A DNA stretch of 64,000 bases from positions 1 through 64,000 of the forward strand of contig CANHCY010000005.1 in assembly GCA_947459295.1 (NCBI GenBank), in the 5' to 3' direction. The translations under genes and the position numbers were made by a program. This DNA comes from Chitinophagaceae bacterium (GTDB taxonomy: Bacteria > Bacteroidota > Bacteroidia > Chitinophagales > Chitinophagaceae). Below the pieces are notes generated by a model, which saw only the letters and a list, made by a program, of their open reading frames with translations, searched no databases and was not told the DNA's origin. How positions within the stretch are numbered: the stretch's first letter is position 1; every line of letters starts with the position of its first letter. Shown piece by piece: positions 26,073 through 35,486 of the stretch.

Positions 26073-28304
26073 CTATTTCACCACAATCTCATCTGCAAAA
26101 ATCCAAGCGCCCGTGCCCGCCGCATGATGCCAATAAGGAGGCGACTTCATATTTTTTCCAGTAACCCTAATAAACCTTGCTTTTTGGCTTTTTGAACCGG
26201 TAGCAAAAACTTGTATATCATTGACTTTACTGGTTTTTACCAAAGGAAATACATTGTCGACGGTTTGGATGAGCGTATAGTTAATACCGTCTTCGGAAGC
26301 CTCAAATGTAACCGCTGTTGGAAAAAACACCACATGATTGGTCACCTGCAAAAAAGACACTGAAACCTCGGAGAAACTCGTAACCGCACCTAGGTCAACG
26401 GTAGCTTTCATATCATCTAAAAAGCCAAGCCAATTTGCATAAAAGCTCCAGCCACCAAATGCGCCATCCGTAAGGGCTTGCGGGTCTTCTTTGGCATATT
26501 TAACCGGCTTTATGGCAAGGCTTACCTTACTATTTTTAGCCATATCCACCTCTTTGGCACTAGCTACTAATTTTTGATACCCTTGTAAATAATCCGATAA
26601 GGGTAAGCCCATTTCATTGATAATTTTAATGCCCTGCGCACCAGTTGCGGCTGTAAAGCGGTCTACTCGTTTTTGAATTGCTGATGCATCAGATAATGGG
26701 AAGGATGCTTTATTTAAGCGGTAAAATTCGAGGGTTGCAAAATCAAGTCCAATGCGCGCTTCATGAACACGTGCTTGTAAAATAGCATTACCCACTGTAA
26801 CATTTGTAGCACTATCAAATAGCGCATTATACTGCTTTAATTTTTGTTCACTCAACCATGTTTCAAAACCCTGTGCAGGATCACCATATAAGAACAAATA
26901 AAATTTAGGCGTTTCTTTTATCGCAGCATGTAAATCATTCAAATATTGAACAATAAATGGGGATGCTACTCCGTAAAAATTATTTGTAAATTCCTGAAGC
27001 AATGCTGCATAATTTAATTTTGGATTCCATAAAAATTTTGAAAGCAACCAACTACGGAGCTCAAAAAATTCGGAAGGATTATGACTATGCTGTTCAAAAA
27101 TCCAATTGGCATTGTTATCTACAAATAAATTAATATTTGGCTGAAGCGTTTCTAAATTTGGAAAGGGTGCTAAAAAATTTGTGAACTGCGTGGTGTAATC
27201 CCAAATTTGAATAGTGGCGCCAATTGCCCCCCAAGCTTTTAAATCCGATTCAAAATCTTTACACTTGTCCGCAATAGGGCCACTCCTGTCACACTCGATA
27301 GAACAAAGTGTCACTAAAACATTTTTTTCTGGCTTGATATGCAGTGGCGCTTTTCTAGTGTACTGATATGCTAATGTTGCAATTGTTTTATTCGGAAAGT
27401 CTTTGGCAATGCGGTTTACAAGGGTTATCATGGTTCCAGAAGGAGAGCCTTCATAAGCATCAATGGCTGCACATTTATCACAAGTGCAGTATTGTGTGTT
27501 GTCATCTTGACTCACCGATAAAACAGATGCTGTTGGTCTTCTATCAAAAAATGCAGCTACTGAATCTTTGATTATTTGATACACCGTATCGTTGGATAGA
27601 CAAAGTTGTGTGGGCTGTCTTTTATTTTTTACAAGCGCATAAAAAGTGGGATGGCTTTCAAAAAAGTTTTTTTCTGGCAAAAATTTATTGAAAGTATGCA
27701 CGCGCGCTTCCGGTACAAATTTTGGAAACCCTTCGGTGGTCACTCTTCTTTTTGCGGCAAAAGACGGATTGTCATAAAATAATTTTGAATGCACCGTTCT
27801 TGTTAATACCGCTGGCGTATAATGATAATCTGCGGCGACAACGATATTTTTTGTTGTTGGAATCTTTTCAACTGTTGGCGATAAAAATTGACAGCCTAAA
27901 AATTCTTCTAATAAAACGTACACCGATTCAAGTGTTTGATAGGGTGTTGCGCCAGTTATTTGTAGTGTATTATTAGTACTCGTGATAGCATATTCATTTT
28001 TTATAAGCGCTGCATAATTTGGACAAGCGCGCCCTATATAAATAACTGTCTTTGAACTGCTTATTGTTGATAGAACTGGGATACGCGCGCCAGTTATTTT
28101 AAAAACATAATCACTAAGCTCATTAGCGGCTAAACGCTCGTCGCTATCTGCATTTTCAGCTATCTGAATAACCGCTTTTGAACTTCCTTGTTGCACCATC
28201 TTAAAACTAGAATTGGCGGCTTTTTGAGCATTTACATGATTGCTAGCAATAGAAAGCAAAAGCACGAATAAAAATGAAAATGTAGCGCGAATGAATAACT
28301 GCAT
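26073..28304 (-). CDS. DUF4838-type glycosidase-like exported protein with F5/8C-like end
   Basis: 743 residues. Signal peptide to ...NHVNAQ (~27). Residues ~35-135 resemble the N-terminal domain of alpha-glucuronidases (ERLAANELSDYVFKITGARIPVL). The centre (~200-520) matches DUF4838, with the Cys-rich CTCDKCAAID segment and VLVTLCSIECDRS. The C-terminal ~140 residues look like a discoidin/F5-8C carbohydrate-binding sandwich (FEASEDGINYTLIQT, ARFIRVTGKN). Predicted periplasmic or surface glycan hydrolase; the catalytic residues are not established for DUF4838. It is divergent from the esterase/GH20 pair across a 138-bp region with a LacI-like operator candidate. Confidence 0.8.
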   Translation of the reverse strand: MQLFIRATFSFLFVLLLSIASNHVNAQKAANSSFKMVQQGSSKAVIQIAENADSDERLAANELSDYVFKITGARIPVLSTISSSKTVIYIGRACPNYAALIKNEYAITSTNNTLQITGATPYQTLESVYVLLEEFLGCQFLSPTVEKIPTTKNIVVAADYHYTPAVLTRTVHSKLFYDNPSFAAKRRVTTEGFPKFVPEARVHTFNKFLPEKNFFESHPTFYALVKNKRQPTQLCLSNDTVYQIIKDSVAAFFDRRPTASVLSVSQDDNTQYCTCDKCAAIDAYEGSPSGTMITLVNRIAKDFPNKTIATLAYQYTRKAPLHIKPEKNVLVTLCSIECDRSGPIADKCKDFESDLKAWGAIGATIQIWDYTTQFTNFLAPFPNLETLQPNINLFVDNNANWIFEQHSHNPSEFFELRSWLLSKFLWNPKLNYAALLQEFTNNFYGVASPFIVQYLNDLHAAIKETPKFYLFLYGDPAQGFETWLSEQKLKQYNALFDSATNVTVGNAILQARVHEARIGLDFATLEFYRLNKASFPLSDASAIQKRVDRFTAATGAQGIKIINEMGLPLSDYLQGYQKLVASAKEVDMAKNSKVSLAIKPVKYAKEDPQALTDGAFGGWSFYANWLGFLDDMKATVDLGAVTSFSEVSVSFLQVTNHVVFFPTAVTFEASEDGINYTLIQTVDNVFPLVKTSKVNDIQVFATGSKSQKARFIRVTGKNMKSPPYWHHAAGTGAWIFADEIVVK

Positions 28305-28372
28305 GTGTATGATTTTATATACCCTAAATTTAATTTATTTCAATAACTCTATTCTAACCTTTTTTAAGCCTA

Positions 28373-28388
28373 TTTGAACCGGTTAAAA
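28373..28388. promoter_or_regulatory. LacI-type operator candidate between divergent glycan genes
   Basis: TTTGAACCGGTTAAAA is a 16-bp dyad with a single mismatch, centred on CpG, in the form common for LacI/GalR-family operators. It lies 69 nt from the DUF4838 start and 55 nt from the esterase start, so one repressor could govern both. No LacI-family gene is present in the window. Confidence 0.4.
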
Positions 28389-28442
28389 AATAATTAATGG
28401 GCTCATTTAATAGTGGCGTAAATTAACTGCAAATAAAAATTC

Positions 28443-30872
28443 ATGAAAAAAATATTGTTCGTATTTGCAGTGCTTTGTTCAAGTGTTTTACTTGCGCAGG
28501 ATGTATTTTACTTTACTAGCGGACTGGCATCCGGAAAAACACACCAATATGGTAGAGAAGCCATGTACTCCGACGCACTCGCTTATAGCTTGTATAAGGG
28601 AGAAAGTAAACCACAGGAAGGATTACCTGTTTCGAGTGGCGCAAATACCAATTGGACAAGTATTAAAGCAGACAGTGCGCACAACTTTAGAAGCCAAGCA
28701 CTAGCCAATGGTTATTTATACCTACAATACAATGCTGTAAAGGCTGGAACAGCAGTCTTTATTGGCACTGGTCACTCCATGGTGTTTATCAATGGCGCAC
28801 CACATGCAGGTGATATGTACCGTTATGGTTGGATGTATATTCCCGTTCAGTTAAAAAAAGGGATCAATGAATTTTATATCCGCACCGCAGGCGCTGGCCG
28901 GTTTGCTTCTGTAAAAGCAATGTTAGATTTTTCATTTAAGCCTCTACAATTAAGTACCAAAGATGCTACACTGCCATTTTTTATTGAAGGAGAAAATGTT
29001 TCCAAAAAATGGGCAGGCCTTGTTGTAGTCAATAGTTCTAAAAACAATACGACAGGCATGCGTATTACAGCAGCCGTCGACGATCAAAAAATAGAAACCA
29101 ATATTGCTAATATCGCTCCGCAAATTTCAAGAAAAGTAGCCGTAGAAATTCCAGTACCAAAAAATACAACAAAAGGAAGCTACAGGGTTTCACTTACTTT
29201 AATGGCCAACAACCAAATCATTGACACTACATCCGTTGTAGTAACAGCAGTAAAAAGTAATGAACATGCTTCTCATACTTTTATTAGTAATATAGACGGC
29301 TCTGTTCAGTACTATGCAGTGGCACCTCAAGCCAACGTCAATAAAAATAATCCAAGTTTATTTTTATCGGTACATGGCGCAGAAGTAGAAGCCATTTCTC
29401 AAGCAAGAGCTTATAAACCAAAAACAGAAGGGCCGATTGTAGCACCTACCAATAGAAGACCTAGAGGTTTTAATTGGGAAGATTGGGGTAGACTCGATGC
29501 ACTAGAAGTTTTTGAGATCGCGAAAAAAACATATCAGCCAAATCCACAAAATATATATTTAACAGGACACTCTATGGGAGGTCATGGCACTTGGTATTTA
29601 GGCGCTACCTATCCTGGAAATTGGGCTGCTATTGCGCCATCGGCGGGCTATCCAACCCTTGCTGCGTATGGCTCACACGACGGACTGGTTCCAAACGATA
29701 CCAGCACAGCAGTTAAAAAAATCTTAACGAGAGCAAGCACGCCAAGCAATGTATTAGGTATGGTCAATAACTACAAAGCGAGTGGTGTTTACATTTTTCA
29801 TGGTGATGCAGACGAAACCGTTTCGGTAAACTATGCTAGACAAATGAAAAAAGTATTGGCCGAATTTCATCCTGATTTTAGTTACTACGAATACCCAGGA
29901 GGTTCACATTGGTTTAGTGATGAGAGTGTAGACTGGGCGCCTATTTTTGATTATTTCAAAAGACATACCATTCCAGTTAGCAGTAAAGTAAATGTGATTG
30001 ATTACACACTTCCTTCTACGGCTATTACCAATACTTATCACTGGTTACAAGTGTTACAACAAACAAAAAGTTTTGATTATAGCCGCGTGCAACTTACGCG
30101 CAATATGAAAACAAAAAACATTACAGGTACCACTACCAACATTAATGCTGTTGCCATTGATACCAAAGACTTTGCCGTTGGTGATACGGTTAGTATTGTT
30201 TTAGACGGCAGTTCTATAACACATATTGTAAATGGTACTGCGCTCGTGTTGGAAAAAAATACAACTTGGGGGAAAGGAACTTCGCCGCTTTTAACCAACA
30301 AGGGTATCCAAAGAAATGGTGGATTAAAAGAAGCATTCAATCATAACATGGTATTTGTATACGCTACGCATGGAACCGAAGCAGAAAATAACTGGGCGCT
30401 ACAAAAAGCAAAATACGATGCAGAAACTTGGTATTATAGAGGAAACGGATCAGTTAGCATAATTTCAGATAAAGATTTTACTGCTGCTGCTTATCAAAAT
30501 CAGGGCGTTATTTTATATGGTAACGAAACTACCAATACCGCAGCAGCAGCGCTCCTTAGCAACTGTCCTATTAAGGTAACTAGCGGAAAAATTGTAATGG
30601 GGAGCACTGTATTTGAAGGTCAAGACCTAGGCGCTTACTTTATATATCCGGCACAAAATAATGGTATTACAAGTGTAGCGCTTATTGGTGGTACTGGTGT
30701 ACAAGGTATGCAAGCCGCGGATGCCAATCAATATTTTAGTGGTGGAAGTGGTTTCCCGGACTTCATGGTTTTTTCTCTTGATATGCTTATTAAAGGAGAG
30801 GACGGTATTAAAGCAGTGGGTTATTTTAACAATGACTGGAGTTTAGGTAAGGATTTTTATATAAAAAAGTAA
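28443..30872 (+). CDS. Exported alpha/beta-hydrolase (esterase/peptidase-like)
   Basis: 809 residues with a signal peptide to LLAQD (~20). A beta-rich N-terminal part (~20-280) precedes an alpha/beta-hydrolase core. The nucleophile elbow is GHSMGGHG (Ser377), the Asp lies in FHGDADETVS, and the His in PGGSHWF. This is the arrangement of the prolyl-oligopeptidase/acetyl-xylan-esterase-like group. The C-terminal ~270 residues form a further domain not assigned. It is 6 nt upstream of the GH20 gene, so probably removes esters from the glycan the hexosaminidase attacks. The exact substrate is not known. Confidence 0.75.
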   Translation: MKKILFVFAVLCSSVLLAQDVFYFTSGLASGKTHQYGREAMYSDALAYSLYKGESKPQEGLPVSSGANTNWTSIKADSAHNFRSQALANGYLYLQYNAVKAGTAVFIGTGHSMVFINGAPHAGDMYRYGWMYIPVQLKKGINEFYIRTAGAGRFASVKAMLDFSFKPLQLSTKDATLPFFIEGENVSKKWAGLVVVNSSKNNTTGMRITAAVDDQKIETNIANIAPQISRKVAVEIPVPKNTTKGSYRVSLTLMANNQIIDTTSVVVTAVKSNEHASHTFISNIDGSVQYYAVAPQANVNKNNPSLFLSVHGAEVEAISQARAYKPKTEGPIVAPTNRRPRGFNWEDWGRLDALEVFEIAKKTYQPNPQNIYLTGHSMGGHGTWYLGATYPGNWAAIAPSAGYPTLAAYGSHDGLVPNDTSTAVKKILTRASTPSNVLGMVNNYKASGVYIFHGDADETVSVNYARQMKKVLAEFHPDFSYYEYPGGSHWFSDESVDWAPIFDYFKRHTIPVSSKVNVIDYTLPSTAITNTYHWLQVLQQTKSFDYSRVQLTRNMKTKNITGTTTNINAVAIDTKDFAVGDTVSIVLDGSSITHIVNGTALVLEKNTTWGKGTSPLLTNKGIQRNGGLKEAFNHNMVFVYATHGTEAENNWALQKAKYDAETWYYRGNGSVSIISDKDFTAAAYQNQGVILYGNETTNTAAAALLSNCPIKVTSGKIVMGSTVFEGQDLGAYFIYPAQNNGITSVALIGGTGVQGMQAADANQYFSGGSGFPDFMVFSLDMLIKGEDGIKAVGYFNNDWSLGKDFYIKK

Positions 30873-30878
30873 AGCAGC

Positions 30879-33086
30879 ATGAAAAAAATAGTATTTGCTA
30901 TTTCGTTATTACTCCTAGGAAATATTGCAGTAGCTCAAAAGCAAGTAAGCATTATTCCAGAGCCGCAATTTTTGAAAGTAAATACTGGAAATTTTACTTT
31001 TTATAAAAACACGCAATTTACAGCGCCTACTAGTTGGAATCCAATTGCAAAATATGTACAGCAAATTACAAGTACATCAATTAGCACGCTTTCAAAAGGA
31101 AGTACACAAATTGTATTTAAAGAAGATAAAAATTTAGCGAGTAGCGAATACATGCTAGAAGTTTCTACCAATAGCATTACTATTTCTGCAAAAGATTATG
31201 CAGGTGCACTCTATGGTGCGCAGACCATTGTTCAACTTTGGTACACGAGTAATACCCCTAGTCGTATTGCTTGTGTCACGGTAAAAGATAAGCCCAGGTT
31301 CGAATACAGAGGACTCATGTTAGATGTATCTCGAAATTTTTATCCGGTATCCTTTATTAAAAGTTTAATTGATGTTTTAAGTATTTATAAAATCAATAAC
31401 CTGCATTTGCACCTAACAGATGGTGCTGGTTGGAGACTTGAAATCAAAAAATACCCGCTTTTAACAAAGCAAGCCGCTTTTAGAACACATAAAACATGGA
31501 AGGAGTGGTGGAAAAATGGAATGGGTTATTTACAAGAAGGAGATCCGTTAGCATATGGAGGTTATTACACACAAAATGATGCAAAAGATATTGTTGCGTA
31601 TGCCGCTGCTAAAGCCATCAACGTTATTCCGGAAATTGAAATGCCAGGACACTCTGATGAAGTGCTAGCAGCCTATCCAAATCTAGGCTGTGATAGCGTT
31701 AAAGGTAGAACTGGAGAATTTTGTATTGGCAATGATTCGACATTCACTTTTATGCAAGACGTAATTACAGAAGTGATGGGGTTATTTCCTTCAAAATATA
31801 TTCATATTGGAGGCGATGAAGCCGCAAAAGGGCACTGGAAAAAATGTACAAAATGTCAAAAGCGCATTCGTGATAATAACCTAAAAGATGAGGATGAACT
31901 CCAAAGCTATGCCATCAAAAGAATGGAAAAATTTATCTCTAGTAAAGGGCGGTACCTACTAGGCTGGGATGAAATATTAGAAGGTGGCCTTGCGCCTGGT
32001 GCCCGCGTAATGAGCTGGAGAGGGGAACAAGGTGGTATTGATGCAGCAAGACAAAACCACGATGTAATTATGACCCCTGGTGGCACTTGTTATTTTGATA
32101 AATACCAACAAAACCCTGCTGGGGAACCAGAAGCCATTGGTGGATTTTTACCACTTCAAAAAGTGTATGAATACGAACCACTTCCCGCTGCACTCGAAAA
32201 AGACAAACAGCAGTATGTAAAAGGTGCGCAAGCCAATTTATGGACCGAATATGTACCTACGCAGGAGCATGCAGCCTATATGATTTTCCCGCGCATCATT
32301 GCATTAAGTGAAGTGGTATGGAGTAATCCGGCTGCTAAAAATTGGGCACAGTTTCAAGAAAAATTAACGGCTCATTATAAATTACTACAAGCATTTAATA
32401 TCAATTATTGTCGGCCTTCTAATAGAGTAGATATTGTTACAAGTATTGATACCGCGTCACGTGCTGCGCGTATAACTTTTAATAGTGAGCAGTTTAAACC
32501 TACTATCTATTATACCACCAATGGAACAGAGCCCACCACGGCTTCTAATATTTATTCAACGCCATTTTTAATTGATTCGAAAACAACTATTAAGGCTGCT
32601 ATTATAAATGCAAAAAAATCGGTGCCTGATTCGGTACTTATAAATTTTCATAAAGCATTTAATAAACCCGTGACCTACAATATACCTTATAGTAAAGGTT
32701 ATCCGGCTGATGGTGCGCGCACACTTGTGAATGGTTACCGCGGAACTTTAACTTACCAAGATGGTCAATGGCAGGGCTTTATCACCAATATGGATGTTGT
32801 TATTGATTTACAAAAAATCGATACAGTAAGTTTAGTGCAGGCAAACTTTATGCAAATCATTGGGCCGGGCGTTTATATGCCTAAATATATAGAAGTACAA
32901 ACCTCTGTGGATGGAATCAATTATATCAATCAGGGTAGAGACAACAATACGGTATCTTCTACAGAAAGCAGTTTACTCTTTAAAGATTTTAAAGTACAAA
33001 TGAAACCAACGGCCGCGCGCTATATTAAGTTTATATCAAAACTTCAAAGCGGCTTTCAATTTATCGATGAAATTATTGTAGAATAA
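30879..33086 (+). CDS. Beta-N-acetylhexosaminidase, GH20
   Basis: 735 residues. Signal peptide to AVAQ (20). GH20b domain ~21-135, then the GH20 TIM barrel from ~140 with HLHLTDGAGWRLEIKKYP, IPEIEMPGHSDEVLAAYP and the catalytic pair Asp313-Glu314 in HIGGDEAAKGHW. A chitobiase-C-like beta module (TIYYTTNGTEPTTAS, ~545-560) and a C-terminal F5/8C-like sandwich follow. It removes terminal GlcNAc or GalNAc from oligosaccharides in the periplasm or at the surface. It is the second gene of the pair and ends at a strong terminator. Confidence 0.95.
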   Translation: MKKIVFAISLLLLGNIAVAQKQVSIIPEPQFLKVNTGNFTFYKNTQFTAPTSWNPIAKYVQQITSTSISTLSKGSTQIVFKEDKNLASSEYMLEVSTNSITISAKDYAGALYGAQTIVQLWYTSNTPSRIACVTVKDKPRFEYRGLMLDVSRNFYPVSFIKSLIDVLSIYKINNLHLHLTDGAGWRLEIKKYPLLTKQAAFRTHKTWKEWWKNGMGYLQEGDPLAYGGYYTQNDAKDIVAYAAAKAINVIPEIEMPGHSDEVLAAYPNLGCDSVKGRTGEFCIGNDSTFTFMQDVITEVMGLFPSKYIHIGGDEAAKGHWKKCTKCQKRIRDNNLKDEDELQSYAIKRMEKFISSKGRYLLGWDEILEGGLAPGARVMSWRGEQGGIDAARQNHDVIMTPGGTCYFDKYQQNPAGEPEAIGGFLPLQKVYEYEPLPAALEKDKQQYVKGAQANLWTEYVPTQEHAAYMIFPRIIALSEVVWSNPAAKNWAQFQEKLTAHYKLLQAFNINYCRPSNRVDIVTSIDTASRAARITFNSEQFKPTIYYTTNGTEPTTASNIYSTPFLIDSKTTIKAAIINAKKSVPDSVLINFHKAFNKPVTYNIPYSKGYPADGARTLVNGYRGTLTYQDGQWQGFITNMDVVIDLQKIDTVSLVQANFMQIIGPGVYMPKYIEVQTSVDGINYINQGRDNNTVSSTESSLLFKDFKVQMKPTAARYIKFISKLQSGFQFIDEIIVE

Positions 33087-33087
33087 A

Positions 33088-33128
33088 AAAAGCGGCTCCC
33101 AATTACTAGAAAAGGGAGCCGCTTTACA
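33088..33128. terminator. Strong bidirectional intrinsic terminator
   Basis: A 12-bp perfect stem (AAAGCGGCTCCC / GGGAGCCGCTTT) with a 13-nt loop, flanked by A and T runs on both sides. It separates the GH20 gene from the converging oxidoreductase gene and can serve both. Confidence 0.9.
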
Positions 33129-33138
33129 TTTTTGCTCA

Positions 33139-34464
33139 TTAGTATTTTGTTACACCAGGTACAGGAACTGGATAGAATCCGTCAGGGCCCGGGTTAACAG
33201 GTGCTGCAGCATCAAAGGCATACACCGATGGATGTAAATTAAGTCCAGAATTAATTGCTTTATCCCAGTCTATAATTTGTCCGCTATACGTAGCCATTCG
33301 GCCTAAAATTGATGTCATAGTTGAGTAGGCACCGTTTTCTGCATCGGCATATTTATACTCGCCCTTTGCAATGGCTGCAAAAAGTTCGTCATGCTCGGTT
33401 TGATATGGATTACGCTCTTTCGATTTATCAAATTGAAAAATAGTTTTACCACGTAAATCTGTGATACGTGCTGCATCGCAATAAATTTTACCCTTAGTGC
33501 CTACAAGTAGTTCATCTACTTTACTTGAAGTACCTGGCATATGTCTACATTGAGAATTTAAAATAGATCCATCGGCGTAATGAAACTCTACGTAATGATG
33601 GTCAAATATTTCACCATGCTCTTTTGATTTTCTTACTTGTCGTCCACCAAAGCCTTGCGCTTTAACAGGATATCCCTTTTTAAACCAGTTAATCACGTCT
33701 AAATTGTGAATATGCTGTTCTGTAATATGATCGCCGCAAAGCCATACAAAATAATACCAGTTACGCATTTGGTATTCCATTTCTGTTTGACTTGCTTTAC
33801 GTGGTCTTGTCCATACGCCATCATTATTCCACCAAGCTTGCATGGATGTAATATCTCCAATCATGTCTTTTTTTGCAAAGAGCGCGCGGTATGAATCTTG
33901 GTAATGTCTTTGAAGACCTACCACCACATTTAATTTTTTTTGTTTTGCAATTTTAGCAGCAGCCAAAACCCTTTGCACACCTGCAGGATCTGTAGCAACC
34001 GGCTTTTCCATAAATATATGTTTGCCTTGCTTTACCGCTTCTTCAAAATGAATGGGTCTAAAACCTGGAGGCGTTGCAAGTATCACAACATCTGCAAGTG
34101 GTATGGCTTTTAAATAACCGTCAAAGCCTACAAATTTTCTTTCTTCTGGAACATCGAGTGTACCTTTCGTACCAGCGCCAGCACTTGCCAGTTCTCCACT
34201 TACGTTTTTGTAACATTCATCCAATCGGTCTCTAAAAGCATCCGCCATCGCAACAATTTTTACATTTTGTTTGCTCATCAATGCTTGAACGGCAGCGCCT
34301 GTTCCACGTCCACCGCAACCAATAACGGCTACTTTGATAACGTCATCAGAACCAGAAAAAAAGTTAGCTCGAGAAATAATGGGTGCAGCTGCAATAGCAC
34401 CTGCTAGCATCGAACCTTGTTTTACAAAGTCTCTGCGTTTGTCATGAAAAGATGAATTTGACAT
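33139..34464 (-). CDS. Gfo/Idh/MocA-family oxidoreductase with Tat signal
   Basis: 441 residues. The N-terminus DKRRDFVKQGSMLAGAIAAAP is a twin-arginine signal. A Rossmann fold follows (VIGCGGRGTGAAV, ~48-60), with the EKP motif (MEKPVATDP) typical of Gfo/Idh/MocA enzymes, then an alpha/beta C-terminal domain. Tat export implies folding with bound NAD(P) before secretion, as for glucose-fructose oxidoreductase and the GH109-like members. Substrate is unknown. It lies 13 nt after the FGE-like gene; together they look like a two-gene operon. Confidence 0.88.
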   Translation of the reverse strand: MSNSSFHDKRRDFVKQGSMLAGAIAAAPIISRANFFSGSDDVIKVAVIGCGGRGTGAAVQALMSKQNVKIVAMADAFRDRLDECYKNVSGELASAGAGTKGTLDVPEERKFVGFDGYLKAIPLADVVILATPPGFRPIHFEEAVKQGKHIFMEKPVATDPAGVQRVLAAAKIAKQKKLNVVVGLQRHYQDSYRALFAKKDMIGDITSMQAWWNNDGVWTRPRKASQTEMEYQMRNWYYFVWLCGDHITEQHIHNLDVINWFKKGYPVKAQGFGGRQVRKSKEHGEIFDHHYVEFHYADGSILNSQCRHMPGTSSKVDELLVGTKGKIYCDAARITDLRGKTIFQFDKSKERNPYQTEHDELFAAIAKGEYKYADAENGAYSTMTSILGRMATYSGQIIDWDKAINSGLNLHPSVYAFDAAAPVNPGPDGFYPVPVPGVTKY

Positions 34465-34477
34465 ATGGCTGTTGTTT

Positions 34478-35434
34478 TTATTTTATCAAATAAGATGAAA
34501 AAAAATGTGTTGCTTGTTCGGGTGTTGGTTGTTGTAATGGACGCACGAGTCTAATGCCTACATCTGTTGCTTCGGTGAGCCACCATTTACTTTTTGGAAT
34601 TTGTGGATCGCGTCTATTCCAAATAGGATCTGATTTAATGCGTTTGCCATTTCTGCAAGTATTGGCATCCGATAAAAACGACCCGCCGCGTAATACCTTT
34701 GGATATACCCCTTGCGTAGGCGAAACCATGGGGTTGTTTAATTCAATGCTAGCGTATCTACCCGGTAAATAATGATCTGTGGTCCACTCCATTAAATTAC
34801 CAAGCATATCGTAAAGCCCCCAAGCATTGGGTAATTTTTGAGCCACTTTTTGGTATTTATTAGCACTGTTTTTTTGAAACCATGCATATTTAGTAAGCAG
34901 ATTAGGATCTGTTCCAAAATAGTATGGAGTAGTTGCTCCAGCCCTGCTTGCATATTCCCATTCGGCCTCTGTAGGGAGTCTATAAAAAATACCTGTTTGT
35001 TTGTAGAGCCATTTGCAAAACATAAGAGCTGCATACTGCGACATACTATTGGCAGGGAATCCTCCCTCTTTACCCATCCCCCAGGTTAAATCTACGTATT
35101 GAGGACTGGGTCTAGTGATGGCGTCTACATCAGAATTTTGAGAAGTCGTTTCGTCTTTTAAAAAAACATCAAATACATCACGGGTTACTTCTGTCGAACT
35201 CATCCAAAATGCATCTAGTGTAATTTCTTTTTGAGGCGTTTCGTCAGCATTGATTTTTGGAGATACTATAGTGGAACCCATTTTGAATTGTCCAGCAGGT
35301 ATTGGCACCATTGCAAAACGCAAATTACTGACTGGTAATTTTTGCTCATACTTTTCGAAATTGGCACTGGGTTGTTGCGCAGAGGCACCAATAGCAATGA
35401 AACAAAATATGACTGCAAAAAAATTCTTGAACAA
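34478..35434 (-). CDS. Exported FGE/SUMF1-like protein
   Basis: 318 residues from a TTG at 35434; the alternative ATG would lose the signal peptide (FFAVIFCFIAIGASAQ). The FGE-sulfatase fold is clear: VPIPAGQFKMGS, TEVTRDVFDVFL, PTEAEWEYASRAG, GNLMEWTTDHY and VLRGGSFLSD. Only a single Cys (ANTCRNGKR) lies in the region where true formylglycine-generating enzymes have the catalytic Cys pair, so sulfatase activation is doubtful. It may be a structural protein, as the Gld relatives of Bacteroidota are. No sulfatase gene is in the window. Confidence 0.8.
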   Translation of the reverse strand: MFKNFFAVIFCFIAIGASAQQPSANFEKYEQKLPVSNLRFAMVPIPAGQFKMGSTIVSPKINADETPQKEITLDAFWMSSTEVTRDVFDVFLKDETTSQNSDVDAITRPSPQYVDLTWGMGKEGGFPANSMSQYAALMFCKWLYKQTGIFYRLPTEAEWEYASRAGATTPYYFGTDPNLLTKYAWFQKNSANKYQKVAQKLPNAWGLYDMLGNLMEWTTDHYLPGRYASIELNNPMVSPTQGVYPKVLRGGSFLSDANTCRNGKRIKSDPIWNRRDPQIPKSKWWLTEATDVGIRLVRPLQQPTPEQATHFFSSYLIK

Positions 35435-35486
35435 AATTAAAATTTAGAATTAGGAAGTTATGAATTTTTTATAATAGCTACAACAA

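Noticed and set aside
34478-35434. True formylglycine-generating enzyme
   Set aside because: Only one cysteine is visible in the catalytic region and there is no sulfatase in the window.
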